Positions 20,188-31,075 of a stretch of 64,000 bases of DNA are shown one piece after another. Position 1 is the stretch's first letter. Every line of letters begins with the position of its first letter. The notes under the pieces were generated by a model. It had not been told where the DNA came from and made no database searches. It saw only the letters and a program-made list of their open reading frames with translations. Origin of the DNA: Colius striatus (taxonomy: Eukaryota; Chordata; Aves; Coliiformes; Coliidae); assembly GCF_028858725.1 (NCBI RefSeq), contig NC_084768.1, positions 1,161,853 to 1,225,852 on the forward strand, read 5' to 3'. Made by a program: the position numbers and the translations under genes.

Positions 20188-21830
20188 GCATTGTGGGCTT
20201 TTGGAGGCTGCACATTCCCAACTGCTGTAAATCCTCTCTGTCGAGTCACCTGGAAGAAAAATGATGTCAAATGGGGCCCTGAACAACGACAAGGCTTTCA
20301 ACAAATTAAACGAGAGGCTGCTCAGGTGGTGTCCCTTGGGCCAGTCTGAACAGGACCAGATGTGACAAACATGCTCTGCACTGCAGCTGGAGAGAATGGC
20401 CCTACCTGGAGCCTCTGGCTAGAAGCACGTGGGGAGGCTGGAGGCTGAGCCCTGGGGTTCTTGAGTCAGGGATGCAGAGGATCCGAGGCCCGGTGCACTC
20501 CCACCAAGAAGGGGAGACTGGCAGCAGATGAAGGAGTTTGAGCTCCCTCAGAAGGAATTGGCATGGAAGCAGGACTGTTCTCAGCACCCAACTGCCAGTG
20601 CTGGGCTGGGTGTCCAAAGGGAGGGTCTCCTCCACACATCAGGCGACTGACGCCACATGGAGTGAGGGGGTTGTGTTGAGCACTCAGTGAGCTCCTGTAG
20701 GAAACCGCAGTCACCCCAGCATCCTGCACGTGATCACCAACTGGCCAGAGGGCAAGAGCTCTGGACTACTGCCTGAGAAGGAGCTGGCAGATGCTGAAGA
20801 GGCCCCACCATGTACTAAGCTCTCAGCAGATGAGAAGCAAAGTGTGTCGCTCACCGATGGCTCCTGTTGTGCTGTGGGACAGCATCGGAGCTGGAAGGTG
20901 GCTGTGGGGCGTCCCCTGTGACACGTGGCACAAGCTGCAGAAGGAGAGGGGCATTGGAGTCAGCTGACACAGGTGGAAGCCTCCCAGCTGGCTTTAGACA
21001 TCCCCCAATGAGAAAAATGGCCAATAGTTTGTAGTGACTCGTGGCTGGTGGCAAATGCTCTGTGGGGTGGCTGCAACCATGGAGACAGAACAACTGGCAA
21101 TGCCAGGGCCACCCCATCTGGACTGCCTCATTGAGGCCAGGCATCGCTGCCCACCTGGAGAAGCTGGCTGTGATGGTGTGCCACCGAGATGCCATGTACC
21201 CAGGAACCAGGCCCCTGAAGAACATGAGCACAAACAGGAGCCAGGGTGGCAGTGGCCCAGGTGTGTTGGGACTGGCAATGGAAATGTGAATGTTTGTAGC
21301 TCGGGGGGCCCACGATGCCTCAGGCCACCAAGGAAGAGATGCAGCTCTAGATGGGCTGTTGCACAGGTTGTCCATGGATGCGAGATATGCTGCCCTCAAA
21401 CAAGCCAAGCGGTTGAAGTCTCTGTGCTCTGAAGGACAATGGCTCAAATACCAGTGCAGAGAGACCTGGCAGATGGACTCTAGCACACTCCCACACGCTG
21501 AGGCAAGCACTAAGTGCTCACCGTGGTGGAAGCGACCACTGCATGGCTGGAAACAGATCCTGTGCCTCATGCTACTGCCTGGAACACCGTCCTGGGCCGT
21601 GAAAGGCAAGTCCTGTGGCAACAAGGCACCCCAGAAAGAAACGAGTCAGACAATGGGACTCGTTTGTGAAACCTTAGGAGACAGCTGGCGGCCACAGCGC
21701 TGGGTCTCGGGGTGACGCAGGTGCTCGGGGATGCACCACGTGTCTGTAGAACCCAGGCTGAGGCAGCAGCAGCTGGGATCACAGCACCCATGGGCCCATC
21801 AGGCACATCTCCTCCCGCCTCCACGGCACA
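20115..21830 (+). pseudogene. Degraded endogenous retrovirus pol fragment (RT end, RNase H, integrase)
   Basis: Short frames scattered over all three + frames give recognisable pieces in pol order. The end of the reverse transcriptase region lies near 20150-20330. An RNase H start with the TDGS signature is near 20855. Integrase zinc-binding His and Cys residues lie near 21300-21390, and the first part of the integrase core is near 21460. Frames change repeatedly and stops interrupt every piece, so nothing here can be translated as a working enzyme. No LTR flanks it on either side; the solo LTR at 17.2-17.9 kb is in the opposite orientation and separate. The retroviral class cannot be settled by eye. 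Confidence 0.8.
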
Positions 21831-22051
21831 CTCCTCCCATTCAGCTCAAGCTACAAGACCACTGCAGTAGACACTTGCTTCCCAAAACATAATCCCTGGG
21901 TGCGAGACCCCGGCGGCTCAGAGCCTGGCCTCGACCGTGCAGGCAGGAAGCAATCTGAGGCAGGCTCATCCCTTTGCCCTGGGCAGGCTCCGTCTCCCTC
22001 CCAGCCTCCCTCCCTAAGAACACAGGCCTGAGCCCTCTCCAGGCCCCTCAC

Positions 22052-24489
22052 CTCCAGGCAGATCTTGTCCTTCAGCCTGAGCACCTTGGTGGCCTTGAAA
22101 TGCAGCCACACGCTGAGCTCGAGGACGCCCCGATCTTGCGAGACAGAGAAGTCCTCGTTGAGGTTTCCCAGCCCAAGGAGTCAGGCTGCGGTTCTGCAGG
22201 ACCAGGCTCTTGCTTTCTGTCCTGCAGAGAGCGGAGGAGGCTCAGCGCTGGCTGCTCGACGGTCACACCAGCCTTGCAACTGCCTGCAGCTGGGAGCAGC
22301 CCTATCCCGGCGCCTGGAGCCACAGTGAAACGCCTTCTCTTGGTCACGAGTCTCAGAAGGGCAGTCCTGGGGGACAGCTGGGTGCTACAAGCGTATCCAG
22401 CAGCAAGGAGATCAGGAGGAGCCACTGGGCTGCTCTCTGAGCAGCAGACGGGACACAAATCCCTCAACACGCCCAGCACGCAGCATCGCTGGGGGCTGCA
22501 GAGCTTGGGGTGCCACAGGACACCTGAGCCAACCAGGAACGGCCAGCAAGAGACTGGGAGCTGCTGGGAGAAAGGGACACCAACCCAGCTGCCAACCTGA
22601 GCGGCCACACGGCCAGCAGGAGAAGCTGGCCCTGGCAGATCCTGTGGGTGACTGACTGTACAGCAGCCTGTTGCAATGCAGCTGCTTGGGGCTGATCTCC
22701 AGCTGCACCTTCACCCCCTGGCAGCGCAGGCTCCGGGTTGTGTGGCAGATGAGCCCAGCTGCAGCAGGGTAGGCCCAAAAACTCCGCTCCTGGCCTTGTC
22801 CCCGCACAAACAGAGACACGAGAGCATCCAGTGAGCAGGAGGAACGGTTCCTGGGTACTTCTCCCCACCCAGCCCTACCTCCTTCTCCTTGGGTTTCAGC
22901 GTCATGCTGGGAGGGCCGAAGGGGAAGGTGACCCCAGGTGGATCGTGCTCAAAGGAGAAGCTCAGCTCAGCTTCCAGGGGGGTGGCATTGAGGATGGAGA
23001 GCTGCTGGTGGTTGCCAGGATGGGTCAGGGCCTCGTACCTGCCACAAACAAGGGAATGGCTGCAGAGGACACCGCTGCCTTCATCCCTGGCTGAGGAAGG
23101 TACCCCGGCCTGGCAGCGGGAGGCTGCGCTGGAAGCCACAGTCTAACAAGCAGCCCAACTTGTACCTTCTCCCTTCTCACCCTTCCTTCAGCCGTGGAAC
23201 AGATTTTGGAGCTAAAGGGGAAAAAAAAGCAAACAGAACCCCAAGACCATTCCTCTGCCTGGCTAAAGATCTGCTGTAGGGTTTTTTGCTGGGTTGATTT
23301 CATTCCCTTGGGATCTCACAACAGCAGCAACTCTCCAGAGCTCCCCCCAAGAATAGACCTAAAGTGCTAATGTTAAAAAAACCCACCCAACCAACACTGG
23401 GAATGGAAATCCATCAGCAGCTCCAAAGGCAACTGCTTTAGGCAGACTTTATCCAACAGAGAGGAACAGGGACATGTAATCCCTGTTTTCATTCCTCTGC
23501 ACCTTACCCCCCTGCCCATACTGGCAGGTGACATCAAAGTCCTATGAAGATAACAGATGAAGGGTTGGTTTACCAAGCCATCAGCAGAGTAACTGCTCCT
23601 TTAATCTACCTGCAGAGCTCAAAGCACTTGGCAGAAGCACCACAGAGTTCAAGTCATAGGTGGTGAGGCTGAGATGTGCATGGGAGGCACGAGGTGCTCC
23701 AAGTCACCTCCAGGCTGGAAGCAGCACCTGGCTCCGGCCACCGAGGCCCCACCACGCAGGGAGATCAGCTCCATCCTTCCCCAGCTCCTCCAAGTCTCCC
23801 GTGCCTGTCATCTGCTCAAGTTCACACACCCCTGGCCCTTCACCCCGAGTATCTCTCAGGTCTCTACCTGGGCTTGCCCTCAATTGTGCCTCGGGGACAG
23901 CACATCCCCAGGTGTGTCCCTGAAAGCACGAGGCCCTGCAGATCCCCTCCCAACATCTCACTGCTCACAGGGGCCATCAGGATGCTCGCCCAGAGCCGGG
24001 AGCACGTACCGATCCCTCGACTTCCCACACAGCTGCACACCAAAGTGGAAGATGCCCGTGTTCATGACAAACTGCTTGGAGATGATGGCATCATCTGCCT
24101 TGCTCCTGCTGCAATGAGGAAACACTGTGAGATGCTCCAAGCAGAACTCTTGCTCACAAAGCCACAGCCCTGCTCGGTCGTCACAGCAGCAGCCCCGGTT
24201 GCCAGCCCCAAGCCTGGGAAGAGGCGTCGGGCGCTCAAGCAGCACGAGCTGCCCCAGGCAGCAGGCTCTGAGCTCCGGGGGAGCAGCGTGGGGGGCTCCC
24301 ACGGGACAGCCTTTCCGTGGGTCCTGGCTGACGGTGGGGTACAGGCAGGTGCCCCTGCACTGCAGCTGGTGCAAGCCCTTTGTCCCCTGGGTCTAAAAAT
24401 GCAGCGTCTCCTCGAATTGTCCTGGCAGCGCGGAGCTGAAGTGGACCCTGAGCTCCACCTCGCCGTGGGCAGGCACGATCCACCGGCCA
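22052..24489 (-). pseudogene. HYDIN: HYDIN fragment, middle part of the protein, inactivated
   Basis: On the minus strand, five blocks follow HYDIN order (roughly the middle of the 5,000-residue protein). The first is 24489 to about 24315 (RWIVPAHGEVELRVHFSS, then CRGTCLYP). The second is 24108-24010 (FVMNTGIFHFGVQLCGKSRD). The third is 23038-22879 (LSILNATPLEAELSFSF, PPSMTLKPKEK). The fourth is about 22815-22655 (CQGVKVQLEISPKQLHCNRL). The fifth is 22221-22052 (ESKSLVLQNRSLTPWAG, then LNEDFSVSQDRG). The first block has an in-frame TAG (24393-24395 on +) where the family has Glu. The fourth and fifth need frame changes to follow the family. Splice sites are largely kept. It is therefore a decayed gene copy, in the opposite orientation to the HYDIN piece at 2.4 kb. 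Confidence 0.85.
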
Positions 24490-24627
24490 CTGCTCAGCCT
24501 GGCCACTGGGAGCCGAGGCCTGTTGTGCTGGGAGCTGGCCTGTGCTGCCCTGTGCGGGCTGTCTCACAGCAGAAATGTCACTTTGGGAAGTGCCACCTAA
24601 AGCTTAGAAGCAACGGCTTCACTTCAG

Positions 24628-25253
24628 GAAGGAGACGTGTACTGCATCGATGCGCGTTTCTATGGCAACATCGGCCGCTTCATCAACCATCACTGCGAGC
24701 CCAACGTCTTCGCTGCCAGGGTCTTCACATCCCATCAGGACGTGCGCTTCCCCAGGCTGGTCTTCTTCAGCACGAGGGACATCAGAGCTGGAGAGCAGCT
24801 TGGGTAGGTGCCGGCCCTGGGCCGCAGGGAGGATGGAGAGCAGAGGGACGAGCGCTGGGCTGCTGCGAGCTGCTGGGCTCCAGCGCTGTGTTCCCGGGGC
24901 CGTGCCCCCGCCGGCACTCGCCATCCCCTGAAGCTTTGCCAAGCCCCAAACGGTGGCGGCGCCGCGGGCTGCCGCCCCCCCATCCTGCAGCTCTGGCTGC
25001 CCCATCCCTTTGGCTGCCCCGTGCTGCTGCTCTGCCCTGAGCCCAGCTCCGTCTCTCCCGCAGCTTCGACTACAAGGAGGATTTCTGGGCCGTCAAAGGC
25101 AAATCCTTCAGCTGCAAATGCGGCTCTGGCAGGTGCAAGTACATGAGCTGGGCGCTGGCCAAGCGCCAGGCGCGCGCCCTGTCCCGCAGCAGGAAGCCAA
25201 AGGAGGCCCCTGTCAGCAGCTGGGCGGCAAAGGCTCCACGGCACAGGCACTGA
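24628..25253 (+). CDS. EHMT (G9a/GLP)-type SET methyltransferase, last two exons only
   Basis: G9a and GLP mono- and dimethylate histone H3 lysine 9. Exon 24628-24803 encodes the second half of the SET domain: [24 protein letters not shown], then [24 protein letters not shown]. Exon 25064-25253 (phase 2 join) starts with the catalytic GFDY, continues [10 protein letters not shown], and has a post-SET cluster C-x-C-x4-C (CKCGSGRCK). It ends with a short, divergent basic tail and TGA. The NHHCEPN pseudoknot motif and catalytic Tyr are intact. No SET N-half, pre-SET or ankyrin exons lie upstream; broken HYDIN on the other strand occupies that place. It is most like GLP/G9a, but which of the two cannot be decided. 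An isolated 3' gene fragment without known transcription. Confidence 0.85.
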
Positions 25254-25324
25254 GTGGGTGTCACCCTGTGTGCTGGGCTTGGCGGGGAGAGGGTGAGCTG
25301 TCCCTGGCACTGCAAGGGGCTGTG

Positions 25325-26002
25325 GGCAGGAGAGACAGAAGAGAGAGGAGAGAGGAGAGAAGAGAGAGGAGAGAAGAGAGAAGAAGAGAGAAGAGAGAAG
25401 AAGGAAGAGAAAAGAGAGAAGAGAGAAGAAGAGAGAAGAGGGAAGAGAGAAGAGGGAAGAGAGAAGAAGAGAGAAGAGGGAAGAGAGAAGAAGAGAGAAG
25501 ACAAGTCAGAAGGGGATTAGGAGAGGAGAGGAGAGGAGAGGAGAGGAGAGGATGGGGATTGGGGGAGAAGGTGGGATAAAAGGGGAGGAGAAGAGAGGAT
25601 CAGGGGAGTGGAGAAGAGGAGAAGAGAAGATGGGAATTGGGGGAGGAGAGGAGGGGAATTAGGGGAGGGGAGAGGAGAGGTGGAGAAAAGAGGAGAAAGG
25701 AGAGGAGAGGATGGGTATTGGGATAGGAGATGGGAGAGAAAGGGAAGAAGAGGACAGGATGGGAAGGGAAGGGAAGGGAAGGGAAGGGAAGGGAAGGTAT
25801 AAGGGGAAGAGAAGGAGAGGAGACAAGGGGAGTGAAGTAGAGTAGGAAGATTAGGTGAGGGGAGGAGGGGGAGAGGAGAGGGGAGGGGAGGGGAGGGGAG
25901 GGGAGGGGAGGGGAGGGGAGGGGAGAGAGGAGAGGAAGAGAAGAGAAGAGAAGAGAAGAGAAGAGAAGAGAAGAGAAGAGAAGAGAAGAGAAGAGAAGAG
26001 AA
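25325..26002 (+). repeat. Long polypurine (GA-rich) tract
   Basis: About 680 bp are almost pure A/G on the + strand. Sub-blocks differ: gagagaagag types (25325-25500), gaggagaggag with a few T interruptions (25510-25700), (GGGAA)n near 25768-25797, (GGGGA)n near 25880-25925, and (AAGAG)n at about 25938-26000. Mirror symmetry inside the blocks makes triplex (H-DNA) formation possible. Many predicted frames here are Arg/Glu/Lys or Ser/Leu/Pro runs with no meaning. Confidence 0.95.
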
Positions 26003-26499
26003 GCCACAGCCTGACCTGCAGCTCTCCATCAGTGTGGGACCTGCTGCCATCACAGAAGCATCTTGTCACGTTTGATTTTCTGTCTATTCTATATCATTAC
26101 ATTTTGTTCTATCACAGAAACACTTTTCCCCGGCATTGTTTCAGAGTTCAAACACGGCTCCTTCTTGTGTTACCATTAAAAGTATTTGCCCCAGCTTGAA
26201 AGAACATTTAGTTCTCAATCTCCACATGTTGTCTCTAGGAGCTTGCTCTGACATATTCTATTGTCCCTCCTGTCTTCCACTTGCTGGAGAAGAAACAGGC
26301 ACAGTACTGCTCAAGTGGCTGGGCGTGACATGTGCTTGAGGCACAGCATCTGTCTCAAGGGCTGTGTTGAGGAGACAGCCTGGAAAGCAAAGGCAGAGCC
26401 TGATTCCCCGTTCTGCTGTGCAGCTTTGCAGCCCTGGCACTCTCCTGCTGTGGGGCTGAGCCTGAAGCCCCGAGTCTCTCCTGGGAGGGAGCAGCACTG
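26003..26499. other. No gene recognised
   Basis: A short AT-richer spacer lies between the polypurine tract and the inverted repeat. No exon or repeat signature was recognised. Confidence 0.4.
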
Positions 26500-28473
26500 A
26501 GGCCTGAGAAGAGGAAAGATTGCCCAGCATGAAGCTGCTGTCAGCCTTTGGCAGGCAGGGTGGCGTTTCTGAGCTGCCTGGTGCTGCCGTTCCTGGGGAG
26601 CACTGAAGAGCCAGGGCGGCTGCCTGTAGCCGCAGGCAGGAGCGTGGGCAGCAGCAGTGAGCGGGGCTGTGTGCAGCTGGGGAACGGCTTTGGCACCGGC
26701 ACCAGGACTGAAGTGCCCGAGCCCAGGGCAGCATCGGCAGCGTCGTTCCTTTCTGTCAGCGCCGGCTGCTCGGGGCATCGCTGCACCCAGCCTGCCCCTG
26801 GGAAAAGAAACAACACAGCTCCCATCCCTTACGGAGAGACGAAGCGACGATCCCACTGTGGGCACTGTGGCCTGGCTGGAAATGCTTTCAGCTGCTTTGG
26901 CTGCTTGGTCCCACCATTTACAGCCCAAACACAACTGACTGGCCCCCTAAGGCTCGCTCCCTCGGCCCTTCCCAGGCTGATTGCAAAGGGCTCCTGCTCA
27001 CAGGCGTCTGCACAACACACAAGTGGCTCCTGGCACTATTAAACACGTTCAGCCCTTGGCTTGCCATTCTCTCCCCATTCATCACTCAACTCCTCGTCTA
27101 AGTCCACACCTGCTGGTATGAAATAGCAACAGAGGACAGGGATCTGGGGCCTGTGAATGGGAAAGCTCTCAAGTCTGGTACCTGGTTCAGGCATTAAAGG
27201 TGTCCCACGTGGGAAGCCTGCTTCCCTTTTCCTTGCAGGTGGTATTTACAGCTGAAACAGTTGCTTTTTAAAAGCAAAACCATCACAAAAAGCCCAAAGA
27301 AACAGCTGGGTGATTTCCCTTCCCCAGGGCTGGCCACTGGACAAGGTGCTGGTCGGCAGCACTCTCAGGGTGCAGGGCTGGGCCCAGGACAGGCCTTTTG
27401 CAGGCACCACATTTCTGGAGGCTCCTGCTAATGCAGTTCCTGGGCACTGCTCAAGGAATGAGAGCAGTTGTCCATAATTGCTAGCTTTGGTCTCTCCCCA
27501 TCGGTTCTGGCTCCCTGCCCTCATCTGTTACTTCCTCCCTCTCTGTCTTCACCTCACCACTGGTTTTTCTTTCTCTTCCTCTGTAGGACTCCTTGTCTGT
27601 ATTTTCTAACCCCTCCCTGCCTGTCCTACACCCTGTTGCTATTTTTCCTTTCTCCTCTCCTGCTCCCTGTCCTTTGCCTTTTTTAATCACCATGTTGTGT
27701 TTCCTGGCCTTATTTTCCCTCTCCCCCACAGCCTGTCCCCACTTTCCTGCCTGTCTCTCTTGCTCAGCTGGCTGGAACTTCTCTCTGGGCCTCCATCCTG
27801 CTCCTCACCCCCTTTTAGCTCTTCCTCTGACTCTCTCAGCCCATCGATGTTCTGCCCTCCTGCGCCTCCTTCTGCTGATCCACATCCCTCTGTTCCTCGC
27901 TCTCTCCAGATGCTTTCCCTTCTCTTCTCTGCACCCTGTCTTCTGTCCCTGCCTTTCTCTCTCCTTTCCCTTTTCCCTTCTGTCCTAATCCCTGTCCCAT
28001 TTCTCTGTCACTCCACTCTCCTGCTGCCTTTTCTGTCTCTCTGCCCCCTGTCCCTCTCCCTGCCTGTGTCTGTGTATCCCCCCCATCCTCCTTTCTGCCC
28101 TTCCAATCCTCTCTCTGTCCCTCTCTGCTGCTGCTTGTTGCTCTTTTTCCTCCTGCACTCCCTGTCTCCTTAAGCTCCATCCCTTTCCTGCTCTGTCCCT
28201 CTGCCCTGCTCCTCCCCCGTATTTTCCTCCTGCTCCTCCTTTGGCTCCTCCTGGGGCTGGGCCTGTGCAGCCCTGGGGAGGCGGCCATGGGGCTGCAGGG
28301 TCAGGAGGGCCTGGCCAGGGGCTGGTGTCCCTGCAGGGTCAGGCAGCAGGAAGGAGGCCCCGGGGCACGTGGGAGCTGTAGGCCTGGGGCACTGGCTACC
28401 GGCCAGCCATGTTGGCTCCTGGGCCATGTGGGAGCTGTAGCCCCTGGGCAGGGGCTGCCAGCCGTCCCTGTTC
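26500..28473 (+). repeat. Large inverted repeat, left arm
   Basis: The arm is the reverse complement of 29548-31075. Anchor matches include 27451-27486 against 30597-30632 (gctagcaattatggacaac read on the other strand), the block around 28286 (atggggctgcagggtcagg) against 29760-29780, and 26513-26677 against about 30910-31065. By eye the arms agree at well over 90% of bases. The left arm has about 490 bp (roughly 26,680-27,185) that the right arm lacks. The arm includes a long pyrimidine-rich stretch (27.5-28.25 kb) of CTCTGTCC/CCCTGTC type. No conserved protein domain was recognised in it. Confidence 0.9.
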
Positions 28474-29547
28474 ATTGCTGGGCGCTCTGGGAGCTGTCGC
28501 TGCCCCCTCAGCTGCCCACAGCCGTGTCGGTGCTGTGAGGCACAGGCTGTGCTGCAGCTGTGGCCTGGCTGAGGTGAGGGCTGGGGCCAGCCAGGCCCTT
28601 GGGCAGCTCTGGGGGTGTCTCCTGCCTGCTGCCCACCCGGGGCTGGTGATGGGAGCTCCAGGCTGGAGCTGGGCCTGGCTGGGGCAGCCCCTTGGTGACC
28701 CGAGAGCTGGGGAGGGGCAGGAGATGGAGACAGAGGCCCTGGGCACAGGCCCCGGGTGCCCCAGCTGCCAGAGCCCCCGCAGCCGCCCCAGCATCTCAGT
28801 CCCTGCCCTGACAGCAGCAGTGTGTGGTGCTGCTCACTCTGGCAGGGCTTTCGCTCCATCTCCCTTCTCCCCACAGGTGCTGGGCCAGCTACAAATCAGC
28901 AGCTTCTACTCACTGTAGCAGCCATCCTGGCTCGCTCTTTGGCTCAATAAAGAAGAGGTGAGTTCTCACAGTTAAGCAGGTCAGAATCTACCAAGTCAAA
29001 AGTGCCTGATAGGATGGATTTCTGGGGATGCTTGCACAGGCTGTTTGAGTTTGTTTTCTAGTGGGCTGCATTATGTTAGGGCTCAAATGCTGATGTGCTG
29101 CAAGCTGCTGGGTTCTGTGGTTATTGATATGTGGCAGCAGTGTGCAATACAGAGTTATTTTCCAGAGGAAGCCACCGAGTGACTGATTATTACAGTGGTT
29201 TAGTCCTAAGAGTTCTTTCCAGTGGTGGAAGCCACTCCTTAAGCAGTGGGTACATGTGTGTGACCAACTGAGACCAGGGCAGTGGAGGGACAGGCACATT
29301 GCACTAATTGCGTTCTAGTTCTAAAAGCTTTGTCTGGAATTTGGGTGATTAGTTATTGATTTGTTCCTGCAGCCATGGTGTGTTGCCTACGACCTTTCAA
29401 ACCCTAAGAGTGAAAAGAAGCTGAAAACACCATGAAGTTTCCTCAGTTTCTGCTAAGTAAAGACAGGAACCTGGTAGAAGTGGGACCAGGCCCTTTGGGG
29501 AGGGGCACTTTAGGCCATCAGAGGTGTGTGTGCTTTGCAGCTCTCCA
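28474..29547. other. Spacer of the inverted repeat
   Basis: Unique DNA of about 1.07 kb separates the two arms. It has GC-rich Gly/Leu/Ala-coding-like sequence up to about 28,880. Then follows an exon-like acceptor (CCCCACAG, ending 28876) and an AATAAA at 28946-28951. AT-richer sequence with no recognised gene fills the rest. Nothing here can be assigned to a family. Confidence 0.5.
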
Positions 29548-31075
29548 GAACAAGGGACGGCTGGCAGCCCCTGCCCAGGCCTACAGCTCCCACATGGCCC
29601 AGGAGCCAACAGCCTGTGCCCCAGGCCTACAGCTCCCACATGGCCCAGGAGCCAACACAGCTGGCCGGTAGCCAGTGCCCCAGGCCTACAGCTCCCACGT
29701 GCCCCGGGGCCTCCTTCCTGCTGCCTGACCCTGCAGGGACACCGGCCCCTGGCCAGGCCCCCCTGACCCTGCAGCCCCATGGCCGCCTCCCCAGGGCTGC
29801 ACAGGCCCAGCCCCAGGAGGAGCCAAAGGAGGAGGAGGAGGAAAATACGGGGCAGGAGCAGGGCAGAGGGACAGAGCAGGAAAGGGATGGAGCTTAAGGA
29901 GACAGGGAGTGCAGGAGGAAAAAGAGCAACAAGCAGCAGCAGAGAGGGACAGAGAGAGGATTGGAAGGGCAGAAAGGAGGATGGGGAGGATACACAGACA
30001 CAGGCAGGGAGTGGGACAGGGGGACAGAGAGACAGAAAAGGCACCAGGAGAGTGGAGTGCCAGAGAAATGGAAAAGGGATTAGGACAGAGAGACAAGGGA
30101 AAGGAGAGACAAAGGGAGAGACAGGGACAGAAGGCAGGGACAGAGAAGAGAAGGACAGGAAAGCATCCAGAGAGAGCGAGGAACAGAGGGATGTGGATCA
30201 GCAGAAGGAGGCGCAGGAGGGTGGAACAGCGATGGCCTGAGAGAGTCAGAGGAAGAGCTAAAAGGGGGTGAGGAGCAGGATGGAGGCCCAGAGAGAAGAG
30301 AGAAGCTGCAGCCAGCTGAGCAAGAGAGATGGGCAGGAAAGTGGGGACAGGCTGTGGGGGAGAGAGGGAAAATAAGGCCAGGAATCACAACATGGTGATT
30401 AAAAAAGGCAAAGGACAGGGAGCAGGAGAGGAGAAAAAATAGCAACAGGATGTAGGACAGGCAGGGAGGGGTTAGAAAATACAGACAAGGAGTCCTACAG
30501 AGGAAGAGAAAGAAAAACCAGTGGTGAGGTAAAGACAGAGAGGGAGGAAGTAACAGATGAGGGCAGGGAGCCAGAACCGATGGGGAGAGACCAAAGCTAG
30601 CAATTATGGACAACTGCTCTCATTCCTTGAGCAGTGCCCAGGAACTGCATTAGCAGGAGCCTCCAGAAATGTGGTGCCTGCAAAAGGCCTGTCCTGGGCC
30701 CAGCCCTGCACCCTGAGAGTGCTGCCGACCAGCACCTTGTCCAGTGGCCAGCACTGGGGAAGGGAAATCACCCAGCCAGGCTTTGCTTTTGCGTGATGGT
30801 TTTGCTTTTAAAAATCAACTGTCTATGTTCTAAATACCACCTGGCAGGAAGAAGGAAGCAGGCTTCCCAGGGGGGACACCTTTAAAGGCTAAACCTGTTA
30901 AATAGCTGCACACAGCCCCGCTCACTCCTGCTGCCCTCACTCCACAGCAGCTACAGGCTGATTCCTGGGTGCTCCCCAGCAGTGGCAGCACCAGGCAGCT
31001 CAAAAACCCACCCTGCCTTCCAAAAACTGAAAGCAGCTGGGTTCTGGGCAAGCTCTCCTCTTTCCAGGCCTGATG
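29548..31075 (-). repeat. Large inverted repeat, right arm
   Basis: Reverse complement of the left arm. It carries one extra copy of a roughly 37-bp unit near the spacer (two successive blocks containing cccaggcctacagctccca, at about 29590-29690). It also lacks the roughly 490-bp block seen only in the left arm. The purine-rich stretch 29.8-30.55 kb mirrors the left arm's pyrimidine-rich stretch and yields Arg/Lys/Glu-rich pseudo-frames. Confidence 0.9.

Noticed and set aside
23676-25040. 454-codon open frame on the plus strand
   Set aside because: It runs antisense across HYDIN exons and then in the wrong frame through the EHMT exon; no domain is recognisable.
25254-26053. Arg/Glu/Lys and Ser/Leu/Pro open frames on both strands
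   Set aside because: They are translations of the polypurine tract, with no complexity.
27468-30613. Leu/Pro/Cys-rich and Arg/Glu-rich frames in the inverted repeat
   Set aside because: They are mirror translations of a pyrimidine-rich stretch present in both arms; no domain, and the frames differ between arms by indels.
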